From the NCBI GenBank assembly GCA_041750975.1, contig JBGSYN010000167.1, positions 1-11,320 of the forward strand: a stretch of 11,320 nucleotides of DNA, written 5' to 3'. This DNA is from JBGSYN01 sp041750975. GTDB lineage: Bacteria; Pseudomonadota; Alphaproteobacteria; Geminicoccales; Geminicoccaceae. The notes below the pieces were generated by a model. The model was not told the origin of the DNA, ran no database searches, and saw only the letters and a list, made by a program, of their open reading frames with translations. Shown in pieces: positions 1 to 6,761 of this stretch (the stretch's first letter is position 1; each line of letters starts with the position of its first letter). The position numbers and the translations under genes are program-made.

Positions 1-291
1 GATGCCGAACGATCGCAGCAGCAGATAGCTTGCCATTCCGATCAGAATTGCCACGACGAAGTTACCGATGAAGCGCATCGCGGCAAAGCCCGCGGCGGCA
101 CCGGTCCACCCTGCGGCGCCGGCCGCGAGCACCATCGGCGCCACCAGTGCGACGAAGACGGCACCAGGGATATAGCCGAGCCATGCTTCCAATAACGGGG
201 TCGGTCGGAAACGTTGCGCCAGCCAAAAGCCGCCGACTCGTGTGGCATATGTTGCAAGACCCAGTGTCAGGATGAGTAAAGGCTCAACCAT
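1..291 (-). CDS. azlD: AzlD-family branched-chain amino acid exporter small subunit (3' end beyond window)
   Basis: This is the small membrane partner of AzlC. AzlCD (YgaZH in E. coli) is a two-component inner-membrane exporter of branched-chain amino acids, and related pairs may carry other amino acids. The frame opens at an ATG (289-291) and stays open for 97 codons to the window edge. AzlD proteins are usually about 100-110 residues, so only the last few residues and the stop are missing. The N-terminus reads MVEPLLILTLGLATYATRVG, and the T-x-x-T/R-x-x-G arrangement in the first helix is typical. Two further hydrophobic stretches follow (about residues 41-65 and 73-92). The start lies inside the end of azlC with an 8-base overlap (ATGGTTGA), which implies translational coupling. 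The family call rests on the hydrophobic pattern and the azlC neighbour. The exported substrate is not known. Confidence 0.88.
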   Translation of the reverse strand, partial: MVEPLLILTLGLATYATRVGGFWLAQRFRPTPLLEAWLGYIPGAVFVALVAPMVLAAGAAGWTGAAAGFAAMRFIGNFVVAILIGMASYLLLRSFGI

Positions 292-1003
292 GGCCTCGTC
301 GGTACCCCATGGCACCGGCGAGGCTGCCGGCCAGTGCTCCGAACAAGATATGCCAGGTTCCGCCCAGAAGTGCTTCGGTCGCGAGTGCGACGGCACCGGC
401 GGCGAGCCAAGGCAGGAGATCGCTGCGGCCGCGCCAGAATCCCGCGAGCAACACGACAAAAAATATCGTAGTGAGGAATTCGAGGCCGAACGATTCGATC
501 AGGTCCGAAAGATCGCCGCCGAGCCGGCCGATCAATGTCGTTGTCACCCAGACAATGTAGAGTGTCATTCCGGCGCCGAGCAGGAATGCAGCGTCCCGGC
601 CGCCCCGGTTCATCTCGTTGACGCTGACGCCCCAGCTTTCATCGGTCATGAAGAACAGGCTGGCATAGGAGCGCCGCGGCCCAACCTCCCGAAACCATGG
701 CGAAAGTGCTGCTCCCATCAGGAGATGACGCAGATTGATGATGACCACCGCCACCATCAAAGTGAGGATGGGCAACGGTTCCTGCCAAAGCTCGAGCACC
801 AGGAATTGCGAGGCGCCGGCGAAGATCAGCGCACTCATCATCGCGACCTCGACAACCGACATTCCGGCTTGTCCCGCCAGAAAGCCATAAAGCGCCCCGA
901 ACGCCGCGGCACCCGGCACGATCGGCAAGATGGCGCGAGCCCCCAGCCAGGCCCCTTCGGTGGTAAAAACGATCGGTGCTTTCGCTCGTGCCTGGGCTTT
1001 CAA
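284..1003 (-). CDS. azlC: AzlC-family branched-chain amino acid exporter large subunit
   Basis: AzlC is the large integral-membrane subunit of the AzlCD (YgaZH-like) amino acid exporter. The protein has 239 residues, normal for the family. Family landmarks are visible: FAGASQFL at residues 61-68, NLRHLLMGAAL at 90-100 and the TDE triplet at 120-122. Hydrophobic segments lie at about 22-45, 50-72, 78-100, 137-158, 173-190, 195-212 and 214-233. The only sensible start is a TTG at 1001-1003: the frame has no ATG before residue 48, and conserved sequence begins well ahead of that. The TTG overlaps the phzF stop (TTGA), so translation is probably coupled to the upstream gene, which would offset the weak start codon. 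It overlaps azlD by 8 bases downstream. Family assignment is secure; the substrate is inferred only from family. Confidence 0.93.
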   Translation of the reverse strand: MKAQARAKAPIVFTTEGAWLGARAILPIVPGAAAFGALYGFLAGQAGMSVVEVAMMSALIFAGASQFLVLELWQEPLPILTLMVAVVIINLRHLLMGAALSPWFREVGPRRSYASLFFMTDESWGVSVNEMNRGGRDAAFLLGAGMTLYIVWVTTTLIGRLGGDLSDLIESFGLEFLTTIFFVVLLAGFWRGRSDLLPWLAAGAVALATEALLGGTWHILFGALAGSLAGAMGYRRGHG

Positions 1004-1911
1004 GCGTCGACCTCGAACCAGCCCTCGCTCATCGGCACGGCGCGGCCTTCGACACAGATCTCAGCTACGCTACCGCCTTCCTTGAGCGCCTCAACGCCGA
1101 TCCGGCTGGGCCGGCCCATTTCGATCCCCTGGTCGATCTGCCACCGCCACCGACCGCTCGCCGCGGGCTCACGCATCGCCATTATGCCCGCCAGTGCGGC
1201 GGCAGCACTCCCGGTCGCCGGATCTTCGGTGATGCCGTGACCCGGGGCAAACATGCGCACTCGGAAATCGGCATCGCCTGCGCCGTCGGCAGCGCAAAAG
1301 ACGACGATTTCGGCGGCATGGGGATGGACAGCGGCCGCCAGGGCCCGGGCATCCACGACGATACGTCCCATCGCCTCGACCCCGGCCAATTCGAGGAAGG
1401 GAAACGGCAGACCGCAACTGGCGCGAACGACTGGTGCGCCGGCATTCGCCAGATCGGCGGATTGCAGTCCGAGCGCCCGTGCCACCGGCATAGCATCGAG
1501 CTCTCCCTTCATCGTGAAAGCCTCGGGCGCCGTGAAACGCGCCAGATCCGCGCGGCCATCGACGAGCGTGATGTCGACCGGCACGGCGCCCGCCTTCTCC
1601 TGCAGCACCAGTCGGACCCGATCACCCTCGGCCTCGGCCTTGCCCAATCGGACCAGGGTCAGTGCGGTGCCGATCGTCGGATGTCCGGCGAAGGGCACCT
1701 CACCGTCCGGCGTGAAGATCCGGACCGGCCAATGGCCTGCAGGATGCTCTCCAGGCACGACGAACACGGTCTCCGGATAGTCAAATTCCCTGGCAATCGC
1801 CTGCATCGTGTCCTCCGCCATTGCCGTCGCGTCACTGAAGACGGCCAGCCGGTTGCCGGCAAACGCCCGCTCGGTGAACACGTCGCAAGTCGTGAAGTGA
1901 TAGCGAACCAT
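1000..1911 (-). CDS. PhzF family isomerase/epimerase-like protein
   Basis: The product is a 303-residue protein of the PhzF superfamily (diaminopimelate-epimerase fold, two similar halves). PhzF itself isomerises dihydro-3-hydroxyanthranilate in phenazine synthesis, but most homologues sit outside phenazine clusters and have unknown substrates. Visible hallmarks are the N-terminal FTTCDVFTERAFAGN segment (residues 6-20), the catalytic-type glutamate E47 in DYPETVFV, FAGHPTIGTA at 74-83, the second-half signature GITEDPATGSAAAAL at 226-240 and QGIEMGRPSRI at 261-271. Length and start match the family (MVRYHFTTCDVF is a normal beginning). A purine-rich stretch lies about 11 bases upstream. It begins 39 bp after a DUF1127 gene and overlaps azlC by 4 bases, so it is likely co-transcribed with the exporter. 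No other phenazine genes are present, so a role in amino-acid or related metabolism is more likely than phenazine synthesis. That role is an inference. Confidence 0.92.
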   Translation of the reverse strand: MVRYHFTTCDVFTERAFAGNRLAVFSDATAMAEDTMQAIAREFDYPETVFVVPGEHPAGHWPVRIFTPDGEVPFAGHPTIGTALTLVRLGKAEAEGDRVRLVLQEKAGAVPVDITLVDGRADLARFTAPEAFTMKGELDAMPVARALGLQSADLANAGAPVVRASCGLPFPFLELAGVEAMGRIVVDARALAAAVHPHAAEIVVFCAADGAGDADFRVRMFAPGHGITEDPATGSAAAALAGIMAMREPAASGRWRWQIDQGIEMGRPSRIGVEALKEGGSVAEICVEGRAVPMSEGWFEVDA

Positions 1912-1950
1912 CGGGCTCTAGGCTCCCTCTTCGATGTAGGTTGCGGCTAT

Positions 1951-2172
1951 TCAAGCCTGCCAGAAGGGCTTTTGCGATTCGCGGTCCGCAGTCATCCGGT
2001 CAATGCCGATGTCGCGCAGCAGAAAGTCGTCGAGCGAGGCGAGGTGACGCCGCTGCCGTCGCCGACCGTACCAGAGCATCAACACGCCCCAGAGCCCGAA
2101 ACGCCCGGGCACGCCAATGGGACCCAGAAAATTGAGCGTCGTGCGCTGCGTATTGCCATTGAATTGTAACAT
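1951..2172 (-). CDS. DUF1127 (YjiS-like) small basic protein
   Basis: This small 73-residue protein ends in a DUF1127 domain. Residues 36-71 hold the arginine-rich run YGRRRQRRHLASLDDFLLRD, then IGIDRM and the closing KPFW. This is the standard pattern of basic helix, LxDxLLRDIGI, R, then a C-terminal PFW. DUF1127 proteins are frequent in alphaproteobacteria. Some have been linked to RNA turnover and to phosphate or carbon homeostasis, but most have no known role. The ATG at 2170-2172 is preceded by a strong ribosome binding site (GGAGGGG, 2177-2183 on the minus strand). Residues 10-34 are hydrophobic and glycine-rich and are not part of the domain; they may be a short membrane-associating stretch. 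The gene lies 39 bp upstream of phzF in the same direction and opposite the MocR gene, so it may head the operon. Confidence 0.85.
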   Translation of the reverse strand: MLQFNGNTQRTTLNFLGPIGVPGRFGLWGVLMLWYGRRRQRRHLASLDDFLLRDIGIDRMTADRESQKPFWQA

Positions 2173-2253
2173 TGAACCCCTCCAGGGCCATCATGAATTG
2201 CCGCAAATGAATCATCTGGACGGGCATTCCGAGTCAATATAAAGATTGTTACC
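2173..2253. promoter_or_regulatory. Divergent control region between the DUF1127/PhzF/AzlCD cluster and the MocR gene
   Basis: These 81 bp must hold the promoters of both divergent units. On the minus strand TTGACT (2232-2237) is a fair -35 for the DUF1127 gene; the matching -10 about 17-18 bases on (in GATTCA) is weak. On the plus strand TATAAA (2238-2243) is a possible -10 for the MocR gene and directly abuts that -35, so polymerase binding would be mutually exclusive or jointly controlled. Two direct copies of ATGAAT (2193-2198 and 2207-2212, 14 bases apart) are candidate regulator half-sites, since GntR/MocR proteins often bind direct repeats. All of this is read by eye and unproven. Confidence 0.4.
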
Positions 2254-3645
2254 ATGACAATTTCTGCTGAAGATATCGATCCCGCGCGTCGGCCCCGCTA
2301 TATTGCGTTGGTCGATGCCTTCGAGACCGCAATCGCCGACGGGCGCCTGGCCACGGGTGCTCGGCTACCGCCACAGCGCAACCTCGCCTTCGACCTCGGG
2401 GTGACGATCGGCACGGTCGGACGTGCATATGATCTGTTGTCGCAACGGGGGCTGGTGCGGGGCGAGGTCGGGCGCGGCACTTTCGTCGCCGCCGCCGAGA
2501 CCCGATCGAAGCCCGAGCCGATTTGTCCGCCGGAGCATGCGGGCCAGCTCGATCTCTCGACCAATCAGCCGGTGTTCTCCGAAATTCAGCCCAGAGTGGC
2601 GCAATTGCTCCAGACCCTGGCGGGCGACCCCAGCCAGATCGTGCCGCTTCTGGGATACCCGCCCACAGCCGGCTATGCCCGGCACCGAGAGGTGGTGGCG
2701 CGCTGGCTGACCCAGATCGGCGCCGCCGCCGACAGCGAACAGATCATTCTGACCTGCGGCGCGCAGTCAGGGATCAGTGCGGTATTGATGGCGTTGACGC
2801 GGCCGGGCGACACCGTGCTGGTCGAACGGCATACTTATGGCGGCTTCCGCGCTGCCGCCGAATTCATCGGGCTGCATTTCGAGACACTCGATCAGGATGA
2901 AGCGGGCATCGTCCCGGCCTCGCTCGATGCGGCAGCGCGGCATCGTCCAGGCAGCCTGCTGTTCGTCGACCCCAACCTGCATAATCCGACCACCACTGTG
3001 ATGACGCTCGACCGCCGACGTGAAATCGCCGAAATCGCTCGCACGCATGACCTGAAGATCCTCGAAGACGACGTCTACGGACCGATCTGGCCCGACCGGC
3101 CGCCGCCGATCTATTCACTGGCGCCGGAGCGGGTCGTCTATCTGAACAGTGCCTCGAAGTTTCTGGCCCCGGGGATACGCCTCGGCATGCTTGCGGCCCC
3201 ACCACCCCTGGTCGATCGAATCGCCGCCGCCTACAGCCAATTGGTGCTCTCGGTGTCGCCGATCATGGCGGAACTGTTCGTTCGAGCCGTCGATTGCGGG
3301 CTGGTGGAAGAGGCCATGGCGGTCCAATTCCGCGAGGTCTCCGAACGGCAGGACCTGGCCGGCCGGATCCTCGGCCATCTCGCGATCCGCCATCAGCGCC
3401 ACGGCCTGCATCTCTGGCTCGAACTGCCGCGGCCTTGGACGGGACAAGAGCTGGGTCTGCAGTTGGCGGCGCAAAACATACGGGTGGCGCCAGCCGAAAA
3501 ATTCCACGTCGCTCGCGGCATGGCGCCTCGAGCGGTCAGGCTGTCGATCGGTCCGCCCGCCAGTCGCGAAACCTTTATCCAGGCTCTCGAGACGATCAGC
3601 CGGACCTTAACCAATGTGCCCACCCCGACGGTGCCGACGATCTGA
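2254..3645 (+). CDS. MocR-type regulator: GntR winged helix fused to PLP-dependent aminotransferase domain
   Basis: This 463-residue transcription factor belongs to the MocR/GabR/PdxR subfamily of GntR regulators. Residues 12-78 form the winged-helix DNA-binding domain, with LPPQRNLAFDLGVTIGTVGRAY as its helix-turn-helix part and GRGTFV closing the wing. Residues about 95-450 are a fold-type I aminotransferase domain. Its PLP-site residues are visible: N244 in HNPTT, D282/D283 and Y285 in EDDVYGPIW, and the Schiff-base lysine K302 in SASK, followed by R309. The intact lysine means PLP should bind. MocR proteins use PLP and an amino acid or amine as effector, and are often divergent from the genes they control. 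Here the divergent target would be the DUF1127-PhzF-AzlCD cluster across 81 bp. The ATG at 2254 lacks a strong ribosome binding site. The effector cannot be inferred; genuine aminotransferase activity is possible but less likely. Confidence 0.93.
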   Translation: MTISAEDIDPARRPRYIALVDAFETAIADGRLATGARLPPQRNLAFDLGVTIGTVGRAYDLLSQRGLVRGEVGRGTFVAAAETRSKPEPICPPEHAGQLDLSTNQPVFSEIQPRVAQLLQTLAGDPSQIVPLLGYPPTAGYARHREVVARWLTQIGAAADSEQIILTCGAQSGISAVLMALTRPGDTVLVERHTYGGFRAAAEFIGLHFETLDQDEAGIVPASLDAAARHRPGSLLFVDPNLHNPTTTVMTLDRRREIAEIARTHDLKILEDDVYGPIWPDRPPPIYSLAPERVVYLNSASKFLAPGIRLGMLAAPPPLVDRIAAAYSQLVLSVSPIMAELFVRAVDCGLVEEAMAVQFREVSERQDLAGRILGHLAIRHQRHGLHLWLELPRPWTGQELGLQLAAQNIRVAPAEKFHVARGMAPRAVRLSIGPPASRETFIQALETISRTLTNVPTPTVPTI

Positions 3646-3656
3646 TCCTTCGAGCC

Positions 3657-3676
3657 GCGCCGATCCTAATCGGCGC
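3657..3676. terminator. Perfect hairpin at the convergent end of the MocR and J-protein genes
   Basis: GCGCCGAT (3657-3664) pairs perfectly with ATCGGCGC (3669-3676) across the loop CCTA. The loop contains the J-protein stop codon (TAG on the minus strand, 3666-3668). The stem lies 11 bases after the MocR stop. Neither strand has a clear T-tract after the stem, so this may be a weak bidirectional terminator or a 3'-end stabiliser rather than a classic intrinsic terminator. Confidence 0.45.
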
Positions 3677-4598
3677 AGCAGAGGAGCTCGATCCTGACGG
3701 TGCGGGATGCCGGCGTCGCCTCGCTATCTCCCCCCAGCCCCGCCTCAAATCGCACCGCAAGGCGCTCGGCCGGTATGCCCTGGGCGACGACAAAGCCGAT
3801 CAGAGAGGCCATGCGAAGGAGGCTTTGCTCCCAATCTTCGATGGCGACCCCGCTGCGCTCGGCGGCGCGGTCGCTCCGGCCCTCGACCAGCACCAGCCAT
3901 TGCCCGTCTTCCGGCAAGCCGTCGATGGCTTCGGCGAGCCCGGATACGGCGCGCTCCGCCGAACCGCGCGCCGTGCCGATAAGTGAGGTCGCACCGAACG
4001 AAAATGCGATCTCGGCCGCATAGAGCGCCTCGCTCGGGGTCGAAACGCCGGGCCCGGACCCCGCGCCCGCGGTCAAGGACCGATAACGCTGTTGCGTTCG
4101 CGCTTCATTGGCGCGCTTCGCCCGATCGAGCTGCTGATAGAGCTGCGCCATGACGTTTTGATGGTCGCGCAACGAGCGCTCGCTTTCGCGCCAGAGCACG
4201 GTCATGCCGAGCAGCAGGAAAGCCAGCACGCAGATGGTCCAGAAGGACCGGGATTGGAGAAACCGTCCGTGGATCCAAAATTTACGGCGGCGCGGTCGAG
4301 CCGCACTTCGCCGTCGGCCGCCGCCATTGACGCTCTCGGTCCGCGCGACGTTGTCATAGGCTTCACGCTTGCGGTCGTCGCGCAGCACTTCATAGGCCTC
4401 GAGCAGCCGGCGAAACGCTTCGGCGTCGGCCCCGCTGCCGCCATGATCAGGATGCAGCTTCTTGGCACGATCGCGGAAGGCGAGCTTGATATCCTCGCTC
4501 GAGGCACTGGGGCCGACCCCGAGGAGGCGATAGTAGCCCTGCGGATCGATTTGGGCCCTGCCGGACCGCGCGCTCCTTGAGTAACCCGGACTCGCCAT
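3666..4598 (-). CDS. Membrane-anchored J-domain protein with OmpA/MotB-like C-terminal region
   Basis: This 310-residue protein has an uncommon layout. Residues 21-83 form a J domain (GYYRLLGVGPSASSEDIKLA start) with the HPD motif at H49-P50-D51 that stimulates DnaK ATPase. A basic linker (94-107) precedes one transmembrane helix (about 119-136), then a charged, probably coiled-coil segment (137-172). Positive charges before the helix favour the J domain in the cytoplasm and the C-terminus in the periplasm. Residues about 190-306 resemble a diverged OmpA/MotB domain: VEGRSD at 238-243 matches the usual GHTD position, SLLRMA at 259-264 matches LSxxRA, GIPAERL at 274-280 matches the GIxxxRl step, and RTVRIELL matches the terminal RRVEI strand. 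D243 and R262 sit where peptidoglycan-contacting residues are found. AGGA (4605-4608) lies six bases before the ATG. It diverges from a metallopeptidase gene. The J domain is certain; the OmpA-like assignment is an inference. Confidence 0.88.
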   Translation of the reverse strand: MASPGYSRSARSGRAQIDPQGYYRLLGVGPSASSEDIKLAFRDRAKKLHPDHGGSGADAEAFRRLLEAYEVLRDDRKREAYDNVARTESVNGGGRRRSAARPRRRKFWIHGRFLQSRSFWTICVLAFLLLGMTVLWRESERSLRDHQNVMAQLYQQLDRAKRANEARTQQRYRSLTAGAGSGPGVSTPSEALYAAEIAFSFGATSLIGTARGSAERAVSGLAEAIDGLPEDGQWLVLVEGRSDRAAERSGVAIEDWEQSLLRMASLIGFVVAQGIPAERLAVRFEAGLGGDSEATPASRTVRIELLCCAD

Positions 4599-4739
4599 CG
4601 ACTATCCTGAATGTCTTGCCTATGCCTGGAGTGGATCAGCCGCTCGCTCCACCGGTCAGCCATTCATAGGGCTTGGTGGAACCGGACGGCGTCAAGCGCT
4701 AAAGCCGCGGCGACCATACGGTAAAGGAACCCTTGGGCA

Positions 4740-5237
4740 ATGCTCTCTCTGCTATTGAGGTACCGGCGGGACGGCCGGAAATCGCCGGCAGCGCGTTCGA
4801 AACCCAACCCTTCGCCGTCACGGCCAGGGCTTAGGGACTATCAGCGGGCAAAATTGTACCGCTGGGAACGCGATCAGGTCTTTGTCCGCTTCCCCGACGA
4901 GTTCAGCCTTGCCGAATGTCGCGGCGTCGTCGCCGCAGCCTACATCTGGTGGGAACGACCTAAGCCCGGTAATCGGAACTGGTTGCCACCGGAGGTTACC
5001 GACGGCAGGGGGCGCCGGCACGCCTGCGGTTCCCGCGCCGTCATCAAGCTGCCGCGCTGGGCCAGGACCCTCCCCATCGTCCTGCACGAATGCGCCCATG
5101 GCATGAGCGAGGACAAACACGGACCCCACTTCGTTCGCGCCTATGTGGAACTCCTGGTGAAGTTCACCGGATTCGAACGCGACGACCTCAATCGCTCACT
5201 GGCCAAGGCCCGGCTCGACATGGCGCCGCGGCTCTAG
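4740..5237 (+). CDS. Putative zinc metallopeptidase, TIGR04338/SprT-like
   Basis: The product has 165 residues and a zinc-metallopeptidase signature: HECAH (H116, E117, H120) followed by HGPHF, where H127 or H130 would be the third ligand. The opening LRDYQRAKLYRWE (31-43) resembles the RDxQRxxxYxxE start of the TIGR04338 putative metallohydrolase family, as recalled rather than searched. Residues 1-30 are basic and look disordered. There is no signal peptide, so it is probably cytoplasmic, unlike the C-terminal part of the divergent J-protein. AAGGAA (4724-4729) lies 10 bases before the ATG. It ends 11 bp before the convergent tctA stop; a GC-rich stretch followed by five Ts (5245-5249) could give weak termination. 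The substrate is unknown. The 141 bp separating it from the J-protein gene hold no promoter I would commit to. Confidence 0.8.
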   Translation: MLSLLLRYRRDGRKSPAARSKPNPSPSRPGLRDYQRAKLYRWERDQVFVRFPDEFSLAECRGVVAAAYIWWERPKPGNRNWLPPEVTDGRGRRHACGSRAVIKLPRWARTLPIVLHECAHGMSEDKHGPHFVRAYVELLVKFTGFERDDLNRSLAKARLDMAPRL

Positions 5238-5248
5238 ACCGGGGTTTT

Positions 5249-6757
5249 TCATCGGGCCGCTTCGGCTTCGGGCTTCGCCTTAATGCCCCGTCTCAGGGCG
5301 CCTGCAATGACCATGAGCCAGACGAGAATGGTCACGACCCCGAGCACGCCTGCGATCGGGCGCTCGAAGAACACCAAAAAATCGCCCCGCGCCTTGATCA
5401 TCGAAGTCATGAAATTCTGCTCGAGCATGCCGCCGAGGACGATTCCGAGGATCGTCGGCGCCACCGGAAAGCCGTTCTCCTCCATCAGATAGGCGAGAAT
5501 GCCGAGGCACAGCATGACCATGATGCCGAAACTCGTATTGTTGATGGCAAAGGCGCCGACGACACAGAACATGAGGATGACCGGCATCAAGACATTGCGC
5601 GGTACCCTTAAGATCTGACGTGAGGAGCGGATCGCAAGGAAACCCAACGGCAACAACGCGATGTTGGCAATGAAAAAGGCGATGAAGACCGCATAGATCA
5701 GCTGCGGGTCATTGAGAAAGACGGTCGGGCCAGGGTTCATGCCCTTCATGTAAAGCACGCCGATAACGATGGCCGTGATCGAATCACCGGGAATGCCGAA
5801 GACGATCGCCGGCACCCAGGCGCCGCCGAGTCCGGCATTGTTGGCCGCACCCGCATCGGTCAGGCCCTCGACATGGCCCTTGCCGAAACGTTCGGGCTCC
5901 CGCGAGAACCGCTTGGAGATGGCGTAGGCGATCCATGCCGCGATGTCGGCGCCGGCTCCGGGCAGGATTCCCACGGCGGTGCCGATAACGCTGCCTCGCG
6001 CGATGTTGAGCTTGTAGCGGCGCAAGATTGCGCCGAGCCCCGAGAAGATGCTGCGAATGGCCTGCTGCGGTACGGCGAGCGGCGCTTCGGTTGTGGTGAC
6101 GTAGCGCAGCACTTCCGAGATGGCGAACATCCCGATCATCGCCGGAATGAAGCTGATCCCGCCCATCAACTCGACACTGCCGAACGTGAATCGCGGATAG
6201 CCGGCCATGATGTCGATGCCGACGGTCGAGATCAACAGCCCGATCAAGAGCGAGACCAGCCCTTTCACCGTCGAGCCGGTGGAGACGACGACCGCACAGG
6301 AAAGGCCGAGGCAGGCCAGCCAGAAATACTCGAAGGAGCTGAAATTCAGGGCGAAATCGGCCAGCACGGGTGCGAGGGTCGCCAGCACCAGCGTGCCGAA
6401 CAGACCGCCGATCACGGCACAGACCAGGCTCGTGCCCAGCGCCAGCTCCGCCTGACCCTTCTGGGTCATGTTGAACGCTTCGTCGACATAGGCGGCGGAG
6501 GCCGGCGTGCCGGGGATTCGCAACAATGCCCCGGGGATATCGCCTGCGAAGATCGCCATCGCCACGGTAGTCGCGATCGCCGCCAGTGCCGGCACAGGCT
6601 CCATGAAGAAGGTCATCGGCACGAGGAGTGCCGTCGCCATGGTTGCGGTGAGACCGGGGATCGAGCCGACAAAGAGGCCGAATACCGCGGCCCCCAGCAT
6701 GATCAAGAGAACATAGGGGTCCAGGGCGAGCGGGACGGCCTCGAGGAAAACGTCCAT
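5249..6757 (-). CDS. tctA: Tripartite tricarboxylate transporter large permease, TctA family
   Basis: This is the large membrane subunit of a TTT (TctABC) secondary transporter, which imports a carboxylate or similar small organic compound delivered by the periplasmic TctC using an ion gradient. With the ATG at 6755-6757 the protein has 502 residues, the usual family size. An upstream in-frame ATG at 6820 would add 21 cysteine- and arginine-rich residues overlapping tctB and is unlikely. Hydrophobic segments run throughout. Family-like loops are GSIPGLTATMATALL (about 31-45) in the first half, IPGTPASAA (about 81-89), and GILPGAGADIAAW with the matching loop in the second half. The segment before IPGTP reads AGDIPGALLR rather than the GGS(I/T)xxIL more usual in TctA. 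It begins 4 bp after the tctB stop, so coupling is likely. The substrate cannot be assigned. Confidence 0.94.
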   Translation of the reverse strand: MDVFLEAVPLALDPYVLLIMLGAAVFGLFVGSIPGLTATMATALLVPMTFFMEPVPALAAIATTVAMAIFAGDIPGALLRIPGTPASAAYVDEAFNMTQKGQAELALGTSLVCAVIGGLFGTLVLATLAPVLADFALNFSSFEYFWLACLGLSCAVVVSTGSTVKGLVSLLIGLLISTVGIDIMAGYPRFTFGSVELMGGISFIPAMIGMFAISEVLRYVTTTEAPLAVPQQAIRSIFSGLGAILRRYKLNIARGSVIGTAVGILPGAGADIAAWIAYAISKRFSREPERFGKGHVEGLTDAGAANNAGLGGAWVPAIVFGIPGDSITAIVIGVLYMKGMNPGPTVFLNDPQLIYAVFIAFFIANIALLPLGFLAIRSSRQILRVPRNVLMPVILMFCVVGAFAINNTSFGIMVMLCLGILAYLMEENGFPVAPTILGIVLGGMLEQNFMTSMIKARGDFLVFFERPIAGVLGVVTILVWLMVIAGALRRGIKAKPEAEAAR

Positions 6758-6761
6758 GGCC

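Noticed and set aside
42..257. Minus-strand 71-codon frame at the left edge
   Set aside because: It lies in a different frame from AzlD; the true azlD frame (1-291) gives the expected membrane protein.
242..1240. Plus-strand open frame of 332 codons opposite azlC and phzF
   Set aside because: It is antisense to two clearly recognised genes, has a His/Gln/Arg-rich composition typical of GC-rich shadow frames, and matches no family.
976..2169. Plus-strand open frame of 397 codons opposite phzF and the DUF1127 gene
   Set aside because: Shadow frame of conserved genes; the composition is low in hydrophobic residues and no domain is recognisable.
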